A DNA stretch of 64,000 nucleotides from Raphanus sativus (GCF_000801105.2 NC_079514.1:47744515-47808514), one strand, 5' to 3'; positions 37,206-51,480 are shown, counted from the stretch's first letter. The notes: a model not told the origin generated them from the letters alone. Numbers and translations: made by a program.

Positions 37206-37696
37206 AGAAGTAAATTTAGAATGGCGAGCTCAGGATAAATACTCAGGACATGGATGATTCTGCCAAAAAATGGGTCAACCGAGAAAATGATGGGAGTTAT
37301 GAACCTCCGAAGAAGCATATCTGCTTTGCATGCTGAATGCGAGGCCTTGATTTGGGCTATGGAGTGCATGAAGATTCTCAATTTCTCAGACGTAGTTTTC
37401 GCTACGGACTGTTCTCGACTGGTGAAGATGGTGTCCTCACCTGGAGAGTGGCCAGCATTTTGCTACACATATGGAGGAGTTCCAGCGCAGTAAGACTTTC
37501 TTTCATTCCTTCAAAATTCGACATATAATAAGGGCGCATAATTCAGTGGCGGACAAGCTGGCACGAGGTGCAAGATGTTCCCCTTCTGCTATGTTCTATG
37601 TCGATTCTATGCCACCGCCTTGATTCTCCAAACCAGCTGCGCATAGATCATAGTTACTTTTGTTGTTGTCAAAAAAAGAAGAAGTAAATTTAGAAT
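37206..37696 (+). mobile_element. 5'-truncated LINE insertion (RNase H end) with 17-bp target-site duplication
   Basis: Perfect repeats AGAAGTAAATTTAGAAT at 37206-37222 and 37680-37696 flank a 457-bp insert with an A-rich 3' end. The insert encodes the last part of a LINE RNase H-like domain: ISALHAECEALIWAMECM with its catalytic Glu, VVFATDCSRLVKMVSSPGEW with its Asp and, after a one-base frameshift near 37465, RAHNSVADKLARGARCSPSA with the final Asp. The stop is at 37619-37621. It is a dead copy. Confidence 0.92.
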
Positions 37697-38011
37697 ATAA
37701 GAAATGGAAAAACTACATTAAACATATATCTAAAAATGTATAGTTTTACATTTTTATTCTTTCCAAATATTTTAATAATTAAATATAAAATATTGGAAAA
37801 TTTAATTAATAAGTAAATATACAATATAAAAAATAAAAAATATTACAGTAAACATGTCTCGTAATTATTTTCAAATATTTTTATAAGTAAATATAAAATA
37901 TAGGAAAAAGTAAATAATAAGTAATACAATATAATAAATAAATAAATAAATATTACATTAAACATATACTATAATATTAGAATAAGTAAATATACAATTA
38001 AGAAAAAATAA

Positions 38012-38263
38012 TAATCATTCCATTTCGAATTATATGATGTTTTAGAAGGTTTATGTTGTTTCACAATATAAAATGTTCTCAAAGTTTTAACATTAACTTT
38101 AACTTTTTAGAAACTGTTAAACCAATTAAATTTTATTCTTTTCTATAATTGGCTGATAATTTTAAACTATATATTTAAAATTATAGTTTTAGAAAAAAAA
38201 AAATTCTTAGTCGCCGTGCACTATGTCAAAACAATATATATTATAAAACAGAGAGAGTAATAA
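38012..38263. mobile_element. Degraded Stowaway-like MITE inside the AT-rich array
   Basis: The left end (CATTCCATTTCGAATTATAT, GATGTTTTAG) and the reverse complement of the right end (CTCTCTGTTTTATAATATA, TTGTTTTGACA) resemble each other and the common Stowaway terminus CTCCCTCTGTTT. The block interrupts the array repeats. The termini are diverged, so the limits are approximate. Confidence 0.5.
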
Positions 38264-40687
38264 GTAAATATAAAATATAAGAAATGAAAACACTACATTA
38301 AACATCTATCTGAAAATGTATAGTTTTACATTTATCTTATTTCCAAATATTTTTATAAGTAAACATAATAAAATAAAAACAAGCATACAACATAATAAAT
38401 AAAAATATTACATTAAACATCTATCATAATATTAACATTTTATATAAAAGCAAAAAAATAGAATAAATAAATATACAATAAAAATAAAAAATATATACAA
38501 TTCAGAAGTGAAAACTTAAATTCAACGTTTCTCTGAAAAATGTATAGTAAAATTAATAAAAATAAATATACAACATAAGAAATAAAAATTTTATATTAAA
38601 AATTTATCGTAATATTAGAATAAGTAAATAAACAATATAAGAAAGACTAGACGTTGTTACAAAAAAGACTAGACAATAAGAAAATATAATATAATAAACA
38701 GAAATTTTACATTAAATATCTAATATAATATTATAATTTGATATAAAAGTAAAAAAATAGAATAAGTAAATAAAATATAAGAAATAATAAACAAAAGTAA
38801 ATATACTATATCAAAATGGGAAAACTAAATTAAGCATATATCTGAAAATGTATGGTAAAATAACTAATAAGTAAATATATAATATAAGAAATAAAAATAA
38901 TTACATTAAATATCTATTATAATATTAGAATAGAAAATAAATAATAAGTAATTATACAATATAAGAAATAGATAAATTACTTTAAATATCAATCTGAACA
39001 ATTATAGTAAAATAAATAATAGGTAAATATACAATATGAAAAATATAAATAATGAGTAAATTTACAATTTAAGAAAATAAATAATGAGTAAATTTACAAT
39101 ATAAAAAATATGAAACTACATTAAAAATTTATCTGGAATGTATAGTTTTACATTTTTATTATCTCTAAATATTTTAATAAGTAATACATAAAAATAAATA
39201 AAAGACAATATATGAAACAAAAATATTATATTAAACATCTATCGTTATATAAAAATAAATAAATATACAATATAATAAAATAATATAATTAGTAAATATG
39301 AAATCTAAGAAATAAAAAATTATATTAAACATCTATCTGAGAAATGTATATTTTTACATTTTTGTTAATTCCAAATATTTTTACAATTAAATATACAATA
39401 TAAAAATATGCATACATTATAAGAAATATAAATATTACATTAAACATCTATCATAATATTATTATTTGATATAAAATCAAAAATAATAAATAAATATACA
39501 ATATAAGAAAAATAAACAATAAGTAAATATAAAATTTAAGAAATGAAAAAAATTAAATTAAACATCTCTTTGAAAAATGTATAGTAAAATTAATAATAAG
39601 AAAATATACAGTATAGGAATAAATATATTATATTCGACATCTAAAAATAAATATAATATAAGAAATATTATTACATTAAATATCTAACGTAATACTATCA
39701 TTTGATATAAAAGTAAAAAATAATTAGAATAAGTACATATATAATATATGAAGAAATAAACAAAAGTAAATAGATAATATCAAAACTGGAAAAACTAAAT
39801 TAAACATCTATCTTAGTAAAATAAATAATTAGTCAAATATAAAATATAATAAATAAAAATATTACATTAAATATTTATCATAATATTAAAATAAAAATAA
39901 AAATAAGTAAATGAGAAATTGGGAAATTACATTAAATATCTATGGTAAAATAAGTAATAAGTAAGTATACAATATAAAAATATAAATTTAATTAAAATAT
40001 CTATCGTAATATTACCATTTGATATAAAAGCAAAATAATTAGAATAATAAATATAGAATATATGAAAAATAAATATACAATATAATAAATGAAAAAACTA
40101 CATTAAACAGATATCTGAAAATTTATAATTTTACATTTTATTATTTCCAAATATTTTTGTAAGTAAATATACAAGAATAACCGAAATATATTATAAAATA
40201 AATAAAGAATAACTTTGTATAGTTTGTATCAGTTTTCTGTTTAGAATCTGGTTGTAACTATAAAACAATCGGTCAGTACTAAAATTTTAATCCGTTTATG
40301 ATTCCATTGGAAAGTAAAGATCGATTGTTTAGAACATATCAACCAACTAAACCAAATACATAAAAAGACTAAAATAAATAAAATAAACAAAAAAATTACA
40401 CCTCTTTCCGAATTAAAAAAAAATATATAATCATTTCAGTTTAAATATATATTCTAAAAAGAATGAGAAAAAGAAATTATATGAAAAATTAATGTTATTT
40501 TTAGTTAAAAATAACTAAATATTTAAAATATATTATTTTCTGTTGATTTACATACCAGGCGGGTTGATCACTTAGTGATATAATAATAATAGTAGCGCAT
40601 TAAACGCTTTCAAAGAAGTGAAGGGTATCCTTTTTTTCAGAAAATCTAAAGCAAAATTTAAACCGCCAAGTCTAAATAAAAAATCTT

Positions 40688-40705
40688 CCCCCCCCCCCCC
40701 CCCCC
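40688..40705 (+). repeat. Poly-C tract in the H2A.Z upstream region
   Basis: About 18 consecutive C bases lie roughly 280 bp before the H2A.Z start codon, followed by a (CT)n tract at about 40807-40834 in the probable leader. The true length is hard to sequence and may be approximate. Confidence 0.8.
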
Positions 40706-40969
40706 AAGATTCTTAAAATATTTCAAAACTCCCACCAAACTTCCACCTTTAAAACTCTCATCCCAATCAACCCCACCAGATTTCGTCTCCTCGTCGTCTC
40801 AGGTACTTCTCTCTCTCTCTCTCTCTCTCTCTCTACGATCTTGGATCTGTTTACGATTCTCAACCAAAACCCATTCAGATCTTGTGTCGTTTAGTATAAT
40901 CTTCTTCTAGATTCTCCGATTAGATCTGAAAAATTTCTTAGGGATTTTGCTTTGGTAGGGATCTAGAAG

Positions 40970-42060
40970 ATGGCAGGCAAGGGAGGGAAAGGGCTCGTAG
41001 CTGCAAAGACGATGGCTTCTAACAAGGACAAAGACAAGGGCAAGATGAAACCCATCTCTCGATCTGCTCGTGCCGGTATTCAGGTAACAGGTTATCCCCC
41101 ACCCTCAAACCCTAGCTTCTTTGGTTTCTTTAAAGTCGAATCCTTTGGTTTGTTAGAGAGTCTTTTCTCTTGTGATTTGAATAGTAAAGTTGTTTCCTTT
41201 GCCACGTCTTACTTGCGTTAGATGTGTGTTTCTGATGTTATTACCCTCAGACTCTATAGATTCTTGAAACGAGAAGAGTGATGTTTGCAGGCATTATAGA
41301 GTCTTTTCTCTTGTGATTTGAATAGTAAAGTTGTTTCCTTTGCCATGTGTTATGTGGTTTTCTGATGTTTAACTTAGTAAAGAGATCTTCTGCAAATCTT
41401 GAAAGGCCTCAGAGACTACCACCCTGACGTTTACTTTCTGTACTCGTGAGGTCTTTTACGTTTCATTTGGGATTAGATCTGAAGGTTAATACAATTGTAA
41501 TGAAACTGTTTGTTGTCTACTGTGAATGGATACTGTTTCTAAATTCTAAAGCTTTTTCTTTTGACTTTCTTCCTGTTAGCGGATGTTGCTTGATACTGTT
41601 GTTGAATGAGGACAACTAGATGAATTAGGAGATAGGGGTTTTGTTTACTTTGTTGTTGCATAGCCATACAAATTGTGAGATGGGTCTTATAATGTTGAAG
41701 GCTCTCTTTATTTAATTTGTATAATGTCTCACACTTGGATGCTGTTTCTTTTCTTATTTTCAGTTTCCAGTGGGTCGTATCCATAGGCAACTCAAGACAA
41801 GGGTTTCGGCACACGGAAGAGTTGGTGCCACTGCTGCTGTTTACACTGCTTCGATTCTGGAGTACTTGACTGCAGAAGTTCTTGAGTTAGCTGGAAACGC
41901 AAGCAAAGATCTGAAAGTGAAGAGGATAACTCCAAGGCATTTGCAGTTGGCAATCAGAGGAGACGAGGAGCTTGACACGCTCATCAAAGGAACCATTGCC
42001 GGAGGTGGTGTCATCCCTCACATCCACAAGTCTCTCATCAACAAAACCACCACTGAGTGA
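40970..42060 (+). CDS. HTA11: Histone H2A.Z variant
   Basis: Two exons (40970-41083 and 41764-42060, with a 680-bp intron) give 136 aa, the length of Arabidopsis HTA9/HTA11. The N-terminus is [20 protein letters not shown] and a Lys-rich tail. The histone fold starts at [14 protein letters not shown] across the splice site. Then follow [40 protein letters not shown] and [20 protein letters not shown], and it ends [15 protein letters not shown] plus an acidic Glu. The [19 protein letters not shown] docking region and the absence of an SQE/SQEF tail mark it as H2A.Z rather than H2A.X or canonical H2A. H2A.Z is deposited by SWR1 at +1 nucleosomes and responsive genes. The symbol is chosen from local synteny with ABCF4 (At3g54540/At3g54560); HTA9 is the alternative. 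A further leader intron is possible, since CTCAGGTACT at about 40798 could be a donor site. Confidence 0.93.
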
Positions 42061-42953
42061 TTTGTTGTTAAAGTGATCTTTGCTAGTTAGTTGCTCATCG
42101 TGTGTTGGTGTTTTGTTAACGTCTTGAACTGCTTTTCCCCTTCCTTTATTAGTGTTGCCTTTTATTGGACATCTTCAGGTGTACATGAGTTAATTTGAAC
42201 TCTTCTGCTTCTCTGTTTAGCAATGCATACTCTTGTGGTTTAGCTTCTTTCAAGTAAATCAGTTTAATTACCGGTGTTAAATAACCGAGGATATTAGCTC
42301 AGCCTAAGATAATAATGTTACAGTCTATTTAAGATGAAATCACCACTGAACAAAATCTTTAACAACTTATTCAGCACAAATTAAAATCACTAAACAATCT
42401 CTATCGTTTAAACTTTAAAGTTTACTTCTGCTTGCTTGAACACAGTTGGTGGTATTTTAGACTAAATGAATCCAATAACTATATGCTTTTGTCTAAACCA
42501 TTTATGTTCAAAGTTGTATTTTGTGTATACTTTACAAATGATACTTTCCTTGCCACATTTGTGTATGCCTCAAATTTTGATAATGAGATAAGACAGCTTG
42601 AGGCTGTTGCTTACAGTGACTGTAACTCTTTTTTTTTGGACAACAAGATCAAAGGGAAACTTGTTGCTTATAAAGCGCTAATAAAATTTCAGATAGACAA
42701 CTTTAACTAAAGGAATGTTTGCCGTTAATTATGCTCTAATGAAAACACACTAACGAGAAACACATAAACAAACACATCACCTTTCTTCCCCACGAAACAT
42801 AATACTACAGTTTGGATATGTAACATGGGGAAAACGAATAAGGTGTCATGCCATTGACGCATCCATGATGAAAACACACAATGTCTAAAATAAAATTTGT
42901 CCAAAACTTTAAAAGGAGTTTGAGTTCTACCTTTAGGAGCTAACAACAAAACA
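42061..42953. other. Convergent intergenic region between H2A.Z and ABCF4
   Basis: It holds the 3' ends of both genes. The middle (42270-42720) is AT-rich with no supported gene. The 92-codon frame at 42432-42710 has no recognisable domain. Confidence 0.5.
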
Positions 42954-44939
42954 TCACTCATTAACCTCTTCTCTGATTTGTATTTGGAGTTCTTTTTTGT
43001 ACTCTTCGAACGTGCCATCAAAGAAAGACACTGTTCCATCTTCCACCACCCAAATCTGACTCTTCTCCTCATCCTCACACACACGTGATATGAGTCTCGA
43101 GTCATGACTCACCAGCACAACTCCTCCACTGAACTCATCTAACGCATCCGCCAGCGCATCTATACTCTCCATGTCCAAGTGATTCGTAGGCTCGTCGAGA
43201 AGCAAAATGTGTGGCTTGGACATTGAGATCGAGGTGAACACAACTCTAGCTTTTTGTCCACCAGACAGATTGACTATTGGAGTTTTGTGGTTGCCACTTG
43301 GTAGCCCAAACTTGCCTAGCTTCGCACGCACCGCCTCCTGTGAGTTTGAGGCACTCCCCTCTTTGTCAGGGTCAGGATGGAGACGGAGAAGATAGTCAAC
43401 CGGATTTTCATCCATTTTTAACAAGTCAACAAAGTGCTGAGAGTATCTACCGATCCTCAGCGTTTGGCTTGTTCTCACTTCACCCTCCGTTGGAACTAAG
43501 TCACCAGCAAGAAGGTTGAGAAGAGTAGACTTTCCAGCTCCGTTAGGCCCAACTATAGCGACCCTTGTACCCATATCTATCCCTACATCCACATCTGAGA
43601 GCTTGAAATCTGGCCTGTCCGGGTAGAAGAAGCTAACCTCCAGCAACTGCAGAAGAGGAGGAGTGAGCTCAGTTGGTTTTGGAAAATGAAACTCCACGCT
43701 ATAGTCTTTATCCTTGTCCTTAACCTTCTTCTTTTGAGCACGGTTTCCAGATCTATTCTCTGCTTTAACTTGTTTCTCGTAATTCTTCTTCATCTCCGCG
43801 CGGTTCTTATGAAATGCAGTTTCGTAACTATCGAAGTTACCACGATACAAGTTGAGTTTCTGGTCGTGTAGTTGTATAATACCCGTGCAGACAGAGTTGA
43901 GGAAGTCCCGGTCATGTGAAACAACAACCAACGTCTTCTTCCAGAGACACAAGTACTCCTCCAACCACAGAACAGCTCTCAGGTCGAGATGGTTGGTGGG
44001 TTCATCTAACAACAAAAGAGTAGGTTGCACAAACAAAGCTCTAGCTAACGAGATTCTCATCCTCCATCCACCACTGAACGACTTAGTCTCACGAACTTGC
44101 ATCTCTTTTGTGAAACCTAGCCCCGCAAGGATCTTGGAAGCCTGTGCTTCAGCAGCATCTGACCCCAACATCTGTAGCCTCTCATACAACTCAACAAGCT
44201 TTTCTCCATCATCTTCACCATTTGAACTCTGCAGAGCTTCAGCTTCTCCTCGTAGCTTAACCAACTCTTCATTAGCAGAAACAACCGCCTGCAAAGCACT
44301 CTTGTCATCACCAACCACCTCTTGCTCAACATAAAGAACATCAATATTCTTGGGAACTGGGATCTTCCTCCAAGCTAAAAGCTTCAACAGTGTAGACTTC
44401 CCCGTCCCATTAGGCCCAACCAATCCATACTTTTTCCCATGTGAGATCTTCACAGTTGCATCTTTCAAAAGCTCCTTACCTCGAGCAGAGACAGAGAAAG
44501 ACTCAACGGTTATATCTTTAACATTAGCATCAGATGTGTCTTCTCCTTCAAGCACAGATCTTTTGCTTCCAATAACAACAGTGAATGGATCACTGCCATC
44601 TTTCAAAGCCTCCATCTTTGCACGCTCTGTAGCCTCGAGACCTTTTCTTTCTTTCGCCTTTAGCTTATTCTTTTGCTTATCAGTCACAGTGATCTCAAGA
44701 GGCCTTTGTTCACTCCTCTCCTTTCTAGCCTGAATCTCTTCCTCATCAAAAGAGCTGCCGTCCTCTTCCTCATCAGTAGGGACATCTTCGTTATTAAGAT
44801 ATGGAGTAGATTCTTTGGCTCTGGACGATGAACCTTTCTCCTTTTTCTGATCCATGCTTGCAAGAATCTCAGAGACTTTCTTCTTTTTGGGTTCTTTAGA
44901 AGAATCTTTCACACTTTGCTTCCCCTTCTTCTTATCCAT
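42954..44939 (-). CDS. ABCF4: ABCF-type ATPase (GCN20 family, ABCF4)
   Basis: A single exon encodes 661 aa. A charged N-terminus (1-115, Lys- and Glu-rich) precedes two ATP-binding cassettes without membrane segments. Cassette 1 has Walker A GPNGTGKST (175-183), signature SFSGG (287-291) and Walker B LLLLDEP (308-314). Cassette 2 has Walker A GPNGAGKST (464-472), signature LSGGQ (558-562) and Walker B ILLLDEP (578-584). H-loops (VSHD) follow both. ABCF proteins bind ribosomes; the yeast homologue GCN20 acts with GCN1 to activate GCN2, and plant ABCF4 is thought to act in translation or its stress control. From memory Arabidopsis ABCF4 is about 723 aa. Much of the difference is in the linker between cassettes, which here is short (KVKDKDKDYSVEFHF, about 405-419) where the relative has an extra Lys/Glu/Ala-rich stretch. 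The catalytic parts look intact. Confidence 0.93.
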   Translation of the reverse strand: MDKKKGKQSVKDSSKEPKKKKVSEILASMDQKKEKGSSSRAKESTPYLNNEDVPTDEEEDGSSFDEEEIQARKERSEQRPLEITVTDKQKNKLKAKERKGLEATERAKMEALKDGSDPFTVVIGSKRSVLEGEDTSDANVKDITVESFSVSARGKELLKDATVKISHGKKYGLVGPNGTGKSTLLKLLAWRKIPVPKNIDVLYVEQEVVGDDKSALQAVVSANEELVKLRGEAEALQSSNGEDDGEKLVELYERLQMLGSDAAEAQASKILAGLGFTKEMQVRETKSFSGGWRMRISLARALFVQPTLLLLDEPTNHLDLRAVLWLEEYLCLWKKTLVVVSHDRDFLNSVCTGIIQLHDQKLNLYRGNFDSYETAFHKNRAEMKKNYEKQVKAENRSGNRAQKKKVKDKDKDYSVEFHFPKPTELTPPLLQLLEVSFFYPDRPDFKLSDVDVGIDMGTRVAIVGPNGAGKSTLLNLLAGDLVPTEGEVRTSQTLRIGRYSQHFVDLLKMDENPVDYLLRLHPDPDKEGSASNSQEAVRAKLGKFGLPSGNHKTPIVNLSGGQKARVVFTSISMSKPHILLLDEPTNHLDMESIDALADALDEFSGGVVLVSHDSRLISRVCEDEEKSQIWVVEDGTVSFFDGTFEEYKKELQIQIREEVNE

Positions 44940-44946
44940 TTAAGCC

Positions 44947-45335
44947 TGTGTAGCAAATCAAATCAAAAATCATGTAAAGTTTCGTTTTTTTTTCTTCTTA
45001 GCATCGGTTATACTTCCATCTATCAACGAGAAATCATAATCAATACATACATAAACCGTGTAAAGTTTCGTTTTTTTTTTCCCTTTTCGTTCTTAACTTG
45101 AGTTACAAGCATCTATCAACAGAGGAATCAAAATCAATACAGACATAATCCAATGTAAAGTTGGGTTCTTTTGCAGATCTCCATATACACAACATAGCTG
45201 TGACTTTCGAACAATAAGAGAGGTATCAATCATTCGATTTGAGATTGGAGACAAACCTGAGAGATGCGAAGGGAGAAAACTTGCTTTCGGTGATCGAGAG
45301 ACAACGCCAAAGAAGAGAGAGAGGGATTAGGGTTT
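44947..45335 (-). promoter_or_regulatory. ABCF4 leader intron and telo-box
   Basis: On the gene strand a donor (CTCTCAG|GTTTGTC) near 45257 and an acceptor (GCTACACAG|GCTTAAATG) near 44947 define a 5'-untranslated intron that ends 7 bp before the start codon. A telo-box AAACCCTAA is at 45335-45327, just upstream. Within the intron, AT-rich text with the phrase GTAAAGTTTCGTTTTTTTT occurs twice. Confidence 0.65.
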
Positions 45336-45512
45336 TCGTAACCCTTTTTGTAAGTTTTTGAATGTAGTACGGCCCAAGCCACCTTTGATCGGACTGTTAA
45401 TTAGTCGCCTGCCTAAACCGATGTGAGTCGGTTTATTTCGGTTAATGAGAACGTAATCTGACAATTAATTAGGCTTTTGAAAGCCCACTAACAAATTGAC
45501 TTCATTGAGTAA

Positions 45513-47585
<2,073 letters not shown>

Positions 47586-47639
47586 TAAGTGTGATATCTA
47601 TCTCACTCTACTATCCCTCTTCTTTTCTTTTAAGTTTTA

Positions 47640-49975
47640 AGCAGACTATGTGTCGATTGCCTCTATGAACTAATATTCGATAAATTAATAATTTATATAA
47701 ATTAATAAATTTTGTTTTCCCAATTTTCAATGGTGTAAAATATAAATTGATAAAGTAAAAAGTTAATAATATTTTAAAACTTCTATGTAAATATATATTC
47801 CGATTAAAATCATAAAATAATAGTACATATATATGTATAAATATAAGTAGAAACTAAATATTATATTGTTGGTTTTATATTCACAATAAAATATCTCTAT
47901 TTTCTTAACATTTTAATATATTTTGATAATATTTCGTAAAATTATATCGAAAACCACATAACAATTCTATGAAACATAAAAATATACATTAAATAAGATA
48001 ATAAAACAATATGAAAGTCAAATTTCTAAATTTAAATAATGTATATACGGTAAAATCAAATATTTTCTTATTTTACAAATAAAAATATTTAAAATATAAA
48101 AAATCTAAAAAATGAATTTCTCTAAACTAATATTTTATAAATTAATAAAATTTTAAAATCCCAACATTATTAATTTATAGAGGTTCTACTGTAGTTGTTT
48201 CGTTCTTTTGGATCATTTCAATTATATCTACTAAAATTAATTGTAAAATCTACTATATTAAAATAGAGTTATTTGTAAAATCTACTCCATTTCAATTATA
48301 TCTACTAGAGTTAATTGTAAAATCTACTATATTAAAATCGAGTAATTGTAAATATACTCTATTAAAATAGAGTTATTCTAAAAATCTATTACACAATAAT
48401 CAGTTGGACCATTTCAATATATCTACTAGACTGTTAATATTAGATATTACTTTTTTCCTTCTTTAAGTTATTTAATCTATTAAAACTACATACGCTATTT
48501 AGATTTATTACTTTTCTAGAGATTTTATTTTATATCCCAAATTATACTTTATATTAAATCAGTAACTTAACATGAATTACCGTCTATTACTTTTAACCTC
48601 TTATTCTTACCAACAAAATGAAATATGAAACATCTATCACAAAAATTTCATTTAAAAATTAATACTATTAAAATAGAAGCACAAAGTTAGATCCAGTTTG
48701 TTTCTAGGTGATTTTTCTATTTTTTTAAACTATAGATATAATTAATTCGAGTATAACATTAAGCCTAACAACAAACTAATAATTATAATAAACTAAATTT
48801 AAATCTCAATGACTTTATTTATGGTAAGACTTAAAATGGAGAAATTGTTAATAAATGATTTTAAAGTAACAAATTTTATTGTAAAATTTAAAACACCATA
48901 ATTAATATCACATGTATTTATAGAGCAAAACTTAAATATATCTTTCCTAATTCACAAGTAATATATTCCGAAATTATATAAAATAGTTTTTTTCTTATAA
49001 TTTTCAGAAGTTAGTTGATATTTTTTACATGTTTAATAAAACACAAATTCGCCTGTACATGTTTGATAAAAACTTCTTCAAAAACTGTATTAAAGCTTAA
49101 ATAATATTTTCGTCACATAATTACATAATTACAATTTTGTTGACAATACAAATATTATCAATACAGTATTTAATTTTTCTTTTAAGATATATTTTCAATT
49201 TTATTATATATTGGCATCTATGAATATTGACTTTAGATTTTATTGCAAAAATTTAAAATTATAAATGAGATAAAATCGTGGAACCACCTATCTATTTTGT
49301 TAATCATGTTATATTTAAAAAAAACTTAATAGTTTTACACAAATATAATTTTTTTTATTGCTGAAAACAGAAAATAAGTCAATGTACATATATCTAAAAT
49401 AATTTAGAATATCCCTATATATTATTTTTTACTATATGCTTTCTAATAATAGTTTCACAACGTATCTGTGAAATATGTTTTATGTATAAATTTATTGTAA
49501 TGAATATATTTTCGCTAATATATTAATGCATTTTAATCGTTTGAGATTTGCACAAAAATTAATAATGGTAAATCACTTAATCACTAGAGTGGAATACATA
49601 AATAGAGTGGAATACATAAATAGAGTGGTATACATAATCATATGACAGATTATATTATAACTTTAAAAATTTAATACAAATATATTAACAAATTATGAGA
49701 TGGTTTCTAAATAAGAAGAGCTTAAATGGAATGAACCAAGAATGAAACCGATTTGACTGAGGCAGAGTTTAAATGGGTATTTCCTAAATGGAAGGGATTT
49801 TAAATGGACATGTTTCTCCCGATAAAACATTTGATATGTTTTTATCAGATTTTCATAATGTAATATATCTCGCATTTTGAAAACACAAATTAAATTTAGT
49901 ATGTATTTTAAATAAAACCACAAATTATTTATATATGTACTCCATATATAGTAATTACACCCCAATTAATTAAAA
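47640..49975. other. AT-rich intergenic region
   Basis: No gene seen. Between 48225 and 48410 a short phrase (TATCTACTA, AATTGTAAAATCTACTATAT, TAAAATAGAGTTATT) occurs three times in loose tandem. A GAGTGGAATACATAAATA triplet lies near 49586-49630. Confidence 0.5.
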
Positions 49976-50773
49976 TCTAATCTATTAATTTAGGGATTAT
50001 CTACTATTTGAAGTTCTCATTTAAATTTTGGACTCTTTCATAGTTGTTGCTAGAATATATCATGTCTCCTATACAATGCAACCTACCAACTTAAATTAAA
50101 CCAAATCTTAACCAACATAGATTAGTTAAACCTAATCAGTAACACTTTTATAATATTTTTGGTTAATCTCTTAATATAATTAGATCATATAAAACTGAAC
50201 CACTTTTAAATCAACGAGTTCCATATCATTCCAGACATAAGAAAAAAAATATCCGACTCATTTACAATGTAAGTATACAAAGACCGTGTATGCTTATGCT
50301 CATTGATCTTCCAAAAACCAAATAATTGTGGCATAGACCAACATAGGCTTATGTTCTTATCACTAACTTTACTTCCATATATTTACTCTTCACCTACATC
50401 ATATCACAACATACACAGTTCTGTAAGAACATGATTTTTTTTTGTTCAAACAACCAAATAATGGTGGCATATGGTCAGTAGATTTTTTAAATATGTTTTT
50501 TATATATTACATTTTACGAGACTATGTGTATAATTTTTTTTTTTTTGAAAAAAGGCATAACTATGTGTATAAGTTAAAAGGTAAAAAGTGTGACAAGGCA
50601 AATTATTATACTAAAAATGAAAGAAGATTAAATACAAACTAATAACAAGTACAATACAAATTATAACACTATTAAATTCTATATATATTTAATAAAATAT
50701 TATATATATGTCTAATATGTATATATATATATAAATGTTACACAAAATATATATAATATTATATACACATATT

Positions 50774-50889
50774 ACCAAAGCGAACCTGGTCCAGTTGGTT
50801 GTGGTTATTTCATTTCCACTTGGGCTCCAGTGTTCGATACACCTTTGGTACTTCCTCAGTCTCTCTCTCTTTGTTTCAGCAAAAAAAAA
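50774..50889 (+). mobile_element. Short SINE nested in Helitron H2
   Basis: Flanked by 12-bp repeats TATACACATATT at 50762-50773 and 50890-50901, the 116-bp element has an A box TGGTCCAGTTGG and a B-box-like GTGTTCGATAC and ends in an A-run. The empty site is readable in the opposite Helitron copy near 4555-4580. Confidence 0.85.
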
Positions 50890-50915
50890 TATACACATAT
50901 TATATATACCATATA

Positions 50916-51172
50916 CTCCCTCTGTTTTTAAAAGATTCATGTTTTAGAAAAAAAATTTGTTTCAAAAAGATACATTTTCTACATTTTCAAGACATTAGTT
51001 AATGAAAAATTGTATATTTCCAAAAATATAATTGTATTTATTAAAATCTTATTGGTTCAAAATTTTGGGGAATTGTTAATTAATAAAAACAATGCATTGG
51101 TAACTAAAATTTTATGTTTTTCTTAATAAGTGTGAAAAATCTAAAACATGGATCTTATAGAAACAGAGGGAG
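50916..51172. mobile_element. Stowaway-like MITE, 257 bp
   Basis: Terminal inverted repeats begin CTCCCTCTGTTTTTAAAAGA on the left and, in reverse complement, CTCCCTCTGTTTCTATAAGA on the right. Each is bordered by TA, the Tc1/mariner target duplication. The empty site in the other Helitron copy reads through with a single TA. Confidence 0.9.
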
Positions 51173-51480
51173 TATTATTAATTAAAATTTGACAAATCAG
51201 TTTCCGCCCTTTAGGGCGGGTCCTAATCTAGTTTTTAATTAATCGATAGTTCCAATCCGGGCACTCATTAACACATACGGTAATTCAAATCAAAGCCTAA
51301 AACAATCATTTTACAATTTAACCAGTTCAGCTGAAACAGAAATTATATATAAAAATGAACCGAATCGACTTATTGACTGGGTTTCTTCTATTTAATATGT
51401 GTTAAAATATTATATGAAAAAACAAATTTAATCATATTTATCCTAAAGAGAAAAAAATTCAGCCAATGAATATAACAAAA

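Larger units (their letters stand above)
36880..40220. repeat. Degenerate AT-rich tandem array, about 3.3 kb
   Basis: Words such as AAATATACAATATAAGAAAT, ACATTAAACATCTATC, CTGAAAAATGTATAGT, ATTTGATATAAAAGCAAAA and ATTAGAATAAGTAAA recur dozens of times in a loosely fixed order, giving an irregular period of roughly 100-200 bp. It starts left of the LINE fragment (about 36900-37205) and resumes to its right (37697 on), so the LINE inserted into an existing array. No coding content. H2A.Z begins about 750 bp after its right edge. Confidence 0.8.
49976..51231 (+). mobile_element. Non-autonomous Helitron (family H2) with nested SINE and MITE
   Basis: It starts TCTAATCTATTAATTTAGGG at 49976 after a host A. 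It ends with a perfect hairpin CCGCCCTTTAGGGCGG (51204-51219), a few bases, and CTAG at 51228-51231 followed by T. The body matches the reverse complement of 4492-5684 over its length. Two younger insertions lie near its 3' end: a SINE (50774-50889) and a MITE (50916-51172). Both are absent from the other copy. Confidence 0.9.
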
